Shown here piece after piece: positions 1-4,257 of a stretch of DNA of 5,375 nt. The stretch is from Clostridiales bacterium (GTDB lineage: Bacteria; Bacillota; Clostridia; Clostridiales; Caloramatoraceae). Numbering within the stretch: position 1 is the stretch's first letter; the number at the start of each line of letters is the position of its first letter. The stretch spans positions 1-5,375 of the forward strand of contig JAOAFH010000026.1 of the NCBI GenBank assembly GCA_026416355.1, written 5' to 3'. Under the pieces are notes generated by a model that saw nothing but the letters and a program-made list of their open reading frames with translations, made no database searches and was not told the DNA's origin. The position numbers and the translations under genes were made by a program.

Positions 1-2
1 AT

Positions 3-140
3 ATTCTTTTAGCACTAGGTATTAAAATATTAGTTTTAATTCTTGCAACATTTGGACTGTCAAATATGTGGGAAGCAGTTTTTGCAGACGTAGGAGTAGC
101 ACTTCTTGCGGTATTAAATTCTAGAAGAATAGTTAAATGA
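3..140 (+). CDS. Heavy-metal-translocating P1B-type ATPase, C-terminal fragment
   Basis: This is the 3' end of a gene that starts before the window; 45 codons and a TGA stop (138-140) are visible. The translated tail contains MWEAVFADVGVALLAVLN followed by SRRIVK. This closely resembles the C-terminus of CadA/ZntA-type cation pumps, where the last transmembrane helix carries a conserved acidic residue in an 'FADVG' context and ends in a short basic tail. Members are integral membrane pumps that use ATP to export ions such as Zn2+, Cd2+ or Pb2+. The catalytic DKTGT loop, the CPx-type motif and any N-terminal metal-binding domain lie outside the window, so the metal cannot be assigned here. A hairpin terminator follows directly after the stop. 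Recognition rests on this short tail only, but the tail is distinctive. Confidence 0.82.
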   Translation: MLLALGIKILVLILATFGLSNMWEAVFADVGVALLAVLNSRRIVK

Positions 141-170
141 AAAGCTCGCCAAACGGCGAGCTTTTTGTTT
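141..170. terminator. Rho-independent terminator, probably bidirectional
   Basis: A perfect 10-bp stem (AAAGCTCGCC, 141-150, pairing with GGCGAGCTTT, 155-164) closes on the four-base loop AAAC and is followed by a T-rich stretch (TTGTTTTATTT). It starts one base after the stop of the plus-strand ATPase gene. The minus-strand dipeptidase gene stops at 170-172, so the hairpin lies five bases beyond that stop. Read on the minus strand, the stem is followed by TTTTCATTT, a poorer but usable U-tract. One element therefore probably ends both convergent transcripts, more strongly for the plus strand. Confidence 0.9.
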
Positions 171-1627
171 TATTTAATTTCCTTCAATACTGCAAGAAGA
201 TAATCCCACATTCTATTTACAGAAGATATACTAATGTGCTCATCTGGAGTATGAACATCATATAGATTTGGTCCAAATGAAATCATGTCAACATCTTCAC
301 CAAGCTTTTCTTTAAATAGACCACATTCAACTCCTGCATGGATTGCAACTATTTCAGCATCCTTACCAAACATATTCTTATATACATCCATAAATAGTTG
401 TCTTAGCTTTGAATCTGGATCGTATTGCCATTCTGGATAATCTGAATCAGCAACAAGTTCAGCACCTAAAACTTCTGCAACCTTCTTTGCTTGATTTAAT
501 ATGTTGTATTTTAAGCTTCTAACAGAACTTCTAACAGCAGATTGGAATAAAACTTCGTCAGCAGTTGTTTCAACTACTCCGAGGTTAGTTGAGCTTTCAA
601 CAAGTCCTTCAATTGCCATGCTCATTGTTTGTATTCCATTAGGAATTAATACAAGTGAAGCAATAACCTTATTTTTAGTATCCTTATCAAATACCTTTTC
701 TATTTTATTTTCAACCTTAGTTACAAAAACATTAACTCCAGCATCTGAACTTCTAAGTTCATTTTTAAGTATTGAATCCCATTCCTTTATTTTACTTTCA
801 AGCTTTTCAACATCATTTGAATTAACTAAAACTATTGCATCACATTCTCTTGGGATTGCATTCATCTTTGAACCACCGTTAACACTTGCAAGTTCAAAGT
901 CTATTGTGCTGTTTAAATCATCTAATATTCTTCCCATAATCTTGTTGGCATTTCCTCTGCCTTTATCTATTTCCATTCCTGAGTGTCCGCCCTTTAGGCC
1001 TCTAATTGAAATAGTGTATGCATTGTTTTTAATTGCATTAACAAAGTATGCCTTAACCTTATGTGTTGTTCTAACCCCACCAGCACAGCTAACAAGTAGT
1101 TTTCCTTCTTCTTCTGAGTCAATGTTAATAAGCATTTTACCATTAATGTTCTTTCCATCTAGTGCCATTGCACCACCCATACCTGTTTCTTCTTCAACAG
1201 TCATTAAAACTTCAAGTGGTGGATGTGGTATATCATTTGATGCAATTAGTGCAAGACCATAAGCCATTGCAATACCATTATCTGCACCAAGTGTTGTTCC
1301 AGTTGCATATATGTAGTCTCCATCTATTCTTAAGTGTATAGGATCATTTTCAAAATCATGTCTTGTGTCTTTATTCTTTTCACAAACCATATCCATGTGT
1401 CCTTGGATTATTACTGTTGGAGCATTTTCATATCCAGTTGTCCCAGGCTTTTTGATAATAACATTTAGAGCATTATCCTGAATAACCTCAAGATTATGCT
1501 TTTTAGCAAAATCAACAAGATAATCGCTTATTGCCTTTTCATTTCCTGAACCTCTAGGAATTTGTGATATTTCTTCGAAATAGTGAAAAACTAAATTTGG
1601 TTGTAGATTTCTTAAAACGTCAGCCAT
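170..1627 (-). CDS. pepD: Xaa-His (aminoacyl-histidine) dipeptidase, peptidase M20 family
   Basis: Cytosolic metallopeptidase expected to hydrolyse Xaa-His dipeptides such as carnosine, feeding peptide-nitrogen use. The 485 residues match the length of E. coli PepD, so the gene looks complete. The two-metal M20 site is readable: His77-x-Asp79 (QGHMDMV), bridging Asp116 (GADNG), Glu145-147 (VEEETG, holding general base and ligand), Asp170 (IDSEE) and a C-terminal His459 (VHTPDE). The lid/dimerisation domain covers roughly residues 190-380 and carries GGHSG with His215, as expected for the M20C subgroup. His430 (AIHAG) lies in the returning catalytic domain. The ATG (1625-1627) follows a strong GGGAGGT Shine-Dalgarno with 7-base spacing, which fixes the start. 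The gene is monocistronic, diverges from the fructose operon and has its own promoter. I see no functional link to its neighbours. Exact dipeptide preference cannot be read from sequence. Confidence 0.95.
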   Translation of the reverse strand: MADVLRNLQPNLVFHYFEEISQIPRGSGNEKAISDYLVDFAKKHNLEVIQDNALNVIIKKPGTTGYENAPTVIIQGHMDMVCEKNKDTRHDFENDPIHLRIDGDYIYATGTTLGADNGIAMAYGLALIASNDIPHPPLEVLMTVEEETGMGGAMALDGKNINGKMLINIDSEEEGKLLVSCAGGVRTTHKVKAYFVNAIKNNAYTISIRGLKGGHSGMEIDKGRGNANKIMGRILDDLNSTIDFELASVNGGSKMNAIPRECDAIVLVNSNDVEKLESKIKEWDSILKNELRSSDAGVNVFVTKVENKIEKVFDKDTKNKVIASLVLIPNGIQTMSMAIEGLVESSTNLGVVETTADEVLFQSAVRSSVRSLKYNILNQAKKVAEVLGAELVADSDYPEWQYDPDSKLRQLFMDVYKNMFGKDAEIVAIHAGVECGLFKEKLGEDVDMISFGPNLYDVHTPDEHISISSVNRMWDYLLAVLKEIK

Positions 1628-1634
1628 TTTGTTT

Positions 1635-1641
1635 ACCTCCC
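1635..1641 (-). promoter_or_regulatory. Shine-Dalgarno of pepD
   Basis: The minus strand reads GGGAGGT, then seven bases (AAACAAA), then the ATG. It is a near-perfect anti-16S match and confirms the chosen start of the dipeptidase. Confidence 0.88.
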
Positions 1642-1667
1642 TTTAGGTAGTTATATGTTACACAATT

Positions 1668-1696
1668 ATTATATGAAATAAAAAAATATTCATCAA
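1668..1696 (-). promoter_or_regulatory. Predicted sigma-A promoter of pepD
   Basis: On the minus strand the -35 box is TTGATG (plus-strand 1691-1696) and the -10 box is a consensus TATAAT (plus-strand 1668-1673), separated by exactly 17 bases. The predicted start site is near 1661, giving a leader of about 33 bases that contains the Shine-Dalgarno. Just upstream of the -35 the DNA is almost pure A/T (AAAATATTTT, 1699-1708), which could act as an UP element. This is a prediction from sequence; no repressor site specific to this promoter is evident. Confidence 0.75.
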
Positions 1697-1714
1697 TGAA
1701 AATATTTTAAAAAT

Positions 1715-1742
1715 TGAATTTTTCTATTGACTAAAAAATTCA
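1715..1742. repeat. 9-bp inverted repeat flanking the fru promoter -35 box
   Basis: TGAATTTTT (1715-1723) and AAAAATTCA (1734-1742) are perfect reverse complements separated by 10 bases, and the -35 box TTGACT (1727-1732) lies between them. The left arm also overlaps a second palindrome, AAAAATT-G-AATTTTT (1709-1723). The geometry is that of a possible dyad operator or a symmetric UP element. The arms are A/T-rich and low in complexity, so chance occurrence in this base composition is a real alternative. Confidence 0.4.
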
Positions 1743-1755
1743 GATAAATTATAAT
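1727..1755 (+). promoter_or_regulatory. Predicted sigma-A promoter of the fructose operon
   Basis: The -35 box TTGACT (1727-1732) and a consensus -10 box TATAAT (1750-1755) are separated by exactly 17 bases, with A/T-rich DNA upstream. The predicted transcription start is about 1762, leaving a leader of about 69 bases before the GTG of the first gene. This is the only strong plus-strand promoter I see ahead of the five operon genes. A promoter this close to consensus would be highly active unless repressed, which fits control by the DeoR-type regulator encoded second in the operon. Confidence 0.85.
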
Positions 1756-1761
1756 TAAATC

Positions 1762-1819
1762 AAACATAAATGAACATAAACAAACAAAAATAAACATATC
1801 ATTAAACATAAACAAACAT
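1762..1819 (+). promoter_or_regulatory. Tandem AACA direct-repeat array, probable FruR (DeoR-type) operator
   Basis: AACA begins at 1763, 1773, 1783, 1793, 1805 and 1815, so successive copies are 10, 10, 10, 12 and 10 bp apart, about one helical turn. Four of the six continue as AACATA. Extra AACA copies occur at 1779 and 1811, and the 14-base unit AACATAAACAAACA is exactly repeated at 1773 and 1805. The array fills the space between the predicted start site and the first Shine-Dalgarno, where bound protein would block initiation or early elongation. DeoR-family regulators are known to bind repeated short sites, often with TGTTT/AAACA-like half-sites. Assigning this array to the regulator encoded downstream is inference from position. 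Confidence 0.65.
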
Positions 1820-1825
1820 GAGGTG
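1820..1825 (+). promoter_or_regulatory. Shine-Dalgarno deciding the GTG start of the HPr-like gene
   Basis: GAGGTG lies five bases before the GTG at 1831. There is no in-frame ATG near it. The next in-frame ATG (codon 12) would remove the first beta strand and leave only three residues ahead of the active His, so GTG is the real start. The last AACA repeat ends two bases upstream of this site. Confidence 0.85.
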
Positions 1826-1830
1826 ATTGT

Positions 1831-2091
1831 GTGAAGATTTTAGAATATACATTTTCTAGTGAAATGGCATTACATGCAAGACCAACAACAATGCTAATTT
1901 CAGAGGCTAGCAAATTTAAATCAGAAATAATAATAATTAAAGACAACATAGAAGTAAATGCCAAAAGTCTAATTAGTGTTCTAAGTTTAGTTGTAGATCA
2001 AGGTGATAAAATAAAAATAAAAATAACAGGAGAAGATGAAGATAAAGCAGCAAAGGCAATAGAAGAGCTTTTATCAATATTAGAAGAATAG
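1831..2091 (+). CDS. HPr-family phosphocarrier protein, fructose-operon paralogue
   Basis: Small cytosolic PTS protein of 86 residues, normal for HPr. It takes phosphate from Enzyme I on an active histidine and passes it to a IIA domain. The sequence aligns without gaps to Bacillus-type HPr: MALHARPTT places His15, Arg17 and Pro18 at the canonical positions, and NAKS places Ser46 at the site phosphorylated by HPr kinase/phosphorylase in Firmicutes. The keeping of His15 argues against a Crh-type protein, which lacks it. Departures from common HPr sequences are Ala13 (usually Gly), Thr19 (usually Ala), Ser49 (usually Gly) and Val54 (usually Gly). The gene is first in the fructose operon, starts with GTG and ends nine bases before the regulator's ATG. 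A dedicated, fructose-inducible role comparable to the FPr domain of enteric FruB is inferred. It could instead be the cell's only HPr. Confidence 0.92.
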   Translation: MKILEYTFSSEMALHARPTTMLISEASKFKSEIIIIKDNIEVNAKSLISVLSLVVDQGDKIKIKITGEDEDKAAKAIEELLSILEE

Positions 2092-2095
2092 GTGA
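2090..2095 (+). promoter_or_regulatory. Shine-Dalgarno deciding the ATG start of the regulator gene
   Basis: AGGTGA overlaps the HPr stop codon (TAG, 2089-2091) and lies five bases before ATG 2101. An in-frame GTG at 2092 is part of this Shine-Dalgarno and has no ribosome site of its own at proper spacing, so the ATG is preferred. The overlap suggests translational coupling with the HPr-like gene. Confidence 0.8.
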
Positions 2096-2100
2096 TAATT

Positions 2101-2853
2101 ATGTTTGCAGAAGAAAGAAAAGGCAAGATAGTGGAAATAATTAAAAGTGGAAATAGTGCAAAGGTTTCAGAGCTAGCAAAACTGTTTAATGTTTCGGAGG
2201 CAACTATAAGAAGAGATCTTATGGAGCTTGAACAAACCGGGCAAATAGTTAGAACCCATGGAGGTGCTGTTTCTAGTCAAAATACAAACTTTGAGCCATC
2301 TTTTATAGAAAAACAAGATAAATATCTTAAGGAAAAAGAGGAAATTGCTAAAAAGGCTGCATCACTTGTTAGTGATAACGACACAATCACAATAGATTCA
2401 GGAACAACCACCCAATTTATAGCAAAATACTTGAAAGCTAAGGGGGTTACCGTTGTAACAAACTCTGTTAATTTAGCAGATGAGCTTTCAAGAAGGGATG
2501 ACATGGAGGTTATTGTAACAGGAGGAGTTATAAGAACAAAAACAAAGGCAATGGTTGGTCCAGTTGCAGAGTCAGCACTAAAACAGTTTAGGGTGGATAA
2601 GCTGTTTTTAGGTTGCAATGGAGTTTCTATAAAGATGGGAGTTACAACTCCTAATATTGTTGAGGCTAGTACAAAAAGGGCAATGATTGAGGGAGCAAAA
2701 GAGGTTTATTTGGTTGTAGATAGCTCAAAATTTGATGAAGTCAGTTTTTCATTAATATGTCCTGCATCAAAGATAGATTATATTGTTACAGACAAGCTTC
2801 CAAATGATTATGAGAAATATAAACATTTAGGAATAGAATTTATATTAGTTTAA
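2101..2853 (+). CDS. fruR: DeoR-family transcriptional regulator of the fructose operon
   Basis: Cytosolic DNA-binding repressor of 250 residues, typical for the DeoR family. Residues about 3-57 form the winged helix-turn-helix. Its recognition region, VSEATIRRDLMELEQTG (31-47), leads into the family hallmark RTHGGAV (51-57). The rest is a DeoR C-terminal sensor domain, related in fold to sugar-phosphate isomerases. It shows the phosphate-binding IDSGTTT loop (98-104), TNS (120-122), GGxxR (141-145) and the late SSK (208-210). Family members are released from DNA by phosphorylated sugars or polyols. With fruK and the fructose PTS downstream, fructose-1-phosphate is the likely signal; this is inferred. 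Being in the operon, it should be autoregulated, presumably via the AACA array at 1762-1819. An upstream GTG would add three residues but lies within the ribosome site. The family is certain; effector and operator are not. Confidence 0.92.
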   Translation: MFAEERKGKIVEIIKSGNSAKVSELAKLFNVSEATIRRDLMELEQTGQIVRTHGGAVSSQNTNFEPSFIEKQDKYLKEKEEIAKKAASLVSDNDTITIDSGTTTQFIAKYLKAKGVTVVTNSVNLADELSRRDDMEVIVTGGVIRTKTKAMVGPVAESALKQFRVDKLFLGCNGVSIKMGVTTPNIVEASTKRAMIEGAKEVYLVVDSSKFDEVSFSLICPASKIDYIVTDKLPNDYEKYKHLGIEFILV

Positions 2854-2854
2854 G

Positions 2855-2861
2855 AAGGTGA
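2855..2861 (+). promoter_or_regulatory. Shine-Dalgarno deciding the TTG start of fruK
   Basis: AAGGTGA lies four bases before TTG 2866, just after the regulator's TAA stop (2851-2853). No ATG is available nearby in frame, and the protein beginning MIYTITLNPAID matches the usual N-terminus of 1-phosphofructokinases, so TTG is the start. Confidence 0.85.
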
Positions 2862-2865
2862 TAGA

Positions 2866-3789
2866 TTGATTTACACTATAACGCTTAATCCAGCAATAGA
2901 TAAAACAATAATACTAGATAGCTTAAAAAAAGGACAAGTTAATAGAAGTATTTATTCTAGAGATGATGCAGGTGGAAAGGGCATAAATGTAGCAAAGGTA
3001 ATTAAAAATTTAGGATATGATGTATGTGCAATGGGGTTAATCGGTGAGGAGAATAAGGAAGATATATATAAAAAGCTTGAAAAAGGCAAAATAAAATATG
3101 AATTTATAGAGGTAGATGGAGAGACTAGAACCAATATAAAAATAGTAGAAAAAGAAGCAGGAATATTTACAGATATAAACCAAGCTGGATTTGAGGCTGA
3201 AAATAAAGACGTTGAGAGGTTAACTTCATTAATTGAATCAAAAATAAAAGATGGGGATGTTGTTGTATTATCAGGAAGCATACCAAAGGGAATAGATGGA
3301 GATATTTATAAATTTATGATAAGAAAATTTAAAGAAAAGGGCGCAAAGGTTATATTTGATGCCGATGGAGAAGTTTTAAGGTATGGATTAGAAGAATGTC
3401 CATATTTAATAAAACCAAATATAAACGAACTAAAATCAATCATAAATTGCAATGACGATATTGAATCAATTAAACAAGCAACAAAGGAGCTTGTGGATAG
3501 GGGAATTAAAACAGTTGTTTCAATGGGAGAAAAGGGAGCATTATATATAGATAATAAAAATATTTTACTCGCAAAACCTATAAGAGTAGATGTTAAAAGT
3601 ACAGTAGGTGCAGGAGATTCAATGGTTGCTGCATTTGCTATAGGTATACATGAAAAAATGACAATAGAAGAAACATTTAGGCTTGGGGTAGCTTCATCTA
3701 CAGCAAAAATAACAAAAGAGGGAAGCTTGCCACCAAGTCGTGAAGAAATACTAAAATATATAGAACTTGTTGAAATTCAAAGGAGGTAA
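2866..3789 (+). CDS. fruK: 1-phosphofructokinase
   Basis: Cytosolic PfkB/ribokinase-family sugar kinase that phosphorylates fructose-1-phosphate, the product of the fructose PTS, to fructose-1,6-bisphosphate using ATP. The 307 residues match the usual length. The N-terminus TLNPAID (6-12) carries the substrate-binding Asp12. PfkB signature 1 is AGGKGINVAKVIKNLG (35-50). LSGSIP (135-140) and KPNINEL (183-189) are the usual internal motifs. Signature 2, STVGAGDSMVAAF (245-257), contains the anion hole and catalytic base Asp251. The gene uses a TTG start 12 bases after the regulator. Its last sense codons, AGG AGG, double as the Shine-Dalgarno of the next gene. LacC-type tagatose-6-phosphate kinases share these motifs, but the adjacent fructose-class PTS genes favour FruK. 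Confidence 0.95.
   Translation: MIYTITLNPAIDKTIILDSLKKGQVNRSIYSRDDAGGKGINVAKVIKNLGYDVCAMGLIGEENKEDIYKKLEKGKIKYEFIEVDGETRTNIKIVEKEAGIFTDINQAGFEAENKDVERLTSLIESKIKDGDVVVLSGSIPKGIDGDIYKFMIRKFKEKGAKVIFDADGEVLRYGLEECPYLIKPNINELKSIINCNDDIESIKQATKELVDRGIKTVVSMGEKGALYIDNKNILLAKPIRVDVKSTVGAGDSMVAAFAIGIHEKMTIEETFRLGVASSTAKITKEGSLPPSREEILKYIELVEIQRR
3781..3787 (+). promoter_or_regulatory. Shine-Dalgarno of the IIA gene embedded in the fruK 3' end
   Basis: AGGAGGT is a near-perfect anti-16S match. Its AGG AGG is also read as the final Arg-Arg of FruK and its last T begins the fruK stop codon (3787-3789). The ATG of the IIA gene follows after eight bases counted from AGGAGG. Ribosomes terminating on fruK therefore sit on the next gene's initiation site, suggesting coupling. 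Confidence 0.88.
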
Positions 3790-3794
3790 CAATT

Positions 3795-4241
3795 ATGGAA
3801 CTAAGAGATTTACTAACAAAGGAAAGGGTAGAATTCAATTTAAAATCAAAAACAAAGCTAGATGTAATTAATGAACTAATTGACATTTTATATAAAGACG
3901 GTAAGGTGTCAGATAAAGAACAATTTAAAAAGGTGGTGATAACGAGAGAAGAAGAATTTACAACAGGAATAGGTATGGGAATAGCAATACCACATGGTAA
4001 GGATTCATCTGTTGTTGAGCCATCATTAGTTTTTGGTGTTTCAAAAGAAGGAATAGACTATGAATCAATGGATGAAAAGTTAGCACATATATTTTTCCTA
4101 ATAGCTGTTCCACAAAAATCAAATGATGAACATTTAAAGATATTAAGTATGTTATCAAGAAAGCTTATGCACGAAGATGTTAGACAAAAATTAATGTCTG
4201 CAACTTCCTATGAAGATGTAATAAATGCATTTAATGAATAA
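3795..4241 (+). CDS. PTS fructose-class EIIA (PTS_EIIA type 2) protein
   Basis: Cytosolic phosphotransfer subunit of the fructose PTS, 148 residues, the usual size for a free-standing IIA of the fructose-mannitol family. It receives phosphate from HPr and passes it to Cys9 of the downstream IIB. The active-site block TTGIGMGIAIPHGKDSSV (56-73) contains phosphorylated His67. The second conserved histidine is His113 in NDEHLKILSMLS. The start is fixed by the AGGAGG site described above, and the gene lies five bases after fruK. It lacks the extra domains that would mark a PRD-type regulator or a IIA-HPr fusion. In many bacteria this domain is fused to IIB-IIC in one FruA, or to an HPr-like domain in FruB. 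Here it is separate from both. Nitrogen-PTS IIA (PtsN) has a related fold, but the operon context favours sugar transport. Confidence 0.93.
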   Translation: MELRDLLTKERVEFNLKSKTKLDVINELIDILYKDGKVSDKEQFKKVVITREEEFTTGIGMGIAIPHGKDSSVVEPSLVFGVSKEGIDYESMDEKLAHIFFLIAVPQKSNDEHLKILSMLSRKLMHEDVRQKLMSATSYEDVINAFNE

Positions 4242-4243
4242 TG

Positions 4244-4250
4244 AAGGGGG
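4244..4250 (+). promoter_or_regulatory. Shine-Dalgarno deciding the start of the IIBC gene
   Basis: AAGGGGG lies seven bases before ATG 4258. A nearby ATG at 4254 is out of frame and too close to the site. ATG 4258 begins the conserved IIB N-terminus MKLLAVTSCPTGIAHT, so it is the true start. Confidence 0.8.
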
Positions 4251-4257
4251 AAAATGT

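Noticed and set aside
501..1262. A 253-codon open frame on the plus strand
   Set aside because: It lies wholly antisense to the well-supported pepD gene, its Ser/Leu-rich product matches no family I know, and it has no credible ribosome site. It is a by-product of pepD codon usage.
1697..1711. A cre-like (CcpA) site, TGAAAATATTTTAAA
   Set aside because: It has the TG-AA-TT spacing but TA instead of the central CG and lacks the 3' CA. No CG dinucleotide occurs anywhere in 1650-1830, so no convincing cre is present.
1628..1830. Possible riboswitch or attenuator in the leader
   Set aside because: The leader is A-rich and nearly G-free, with no stable stem and no hairpin-plus-T-tract. Operator control explains it better.
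1755..1964. A 69-codon minus-strand open frame overlapping the HPr-like gene and the promoter region
   Set aside because: It is antisense to the HPr-like coding sequence and its hydrophobic end is the reverse translation of the AACA repeats, giving a spurious membrane-like tail.
2866..3789. Alternative call as LacC-type tagatose-6-phosphate kinase
   Set aside because: The PfkB motifs do not exclude it, but the directly following IIA and IIBC are of the fructose class and no tagatose pathway genes are seen.
2277..4158. Several minus-strand open frames of 62-113 codons (2277-2618, 2952-3281, 3698-3886, 3958-4158)
   Set aside because: All are antisense to confidently identified operon genes, have low-complexity products and show no convincing start signals.
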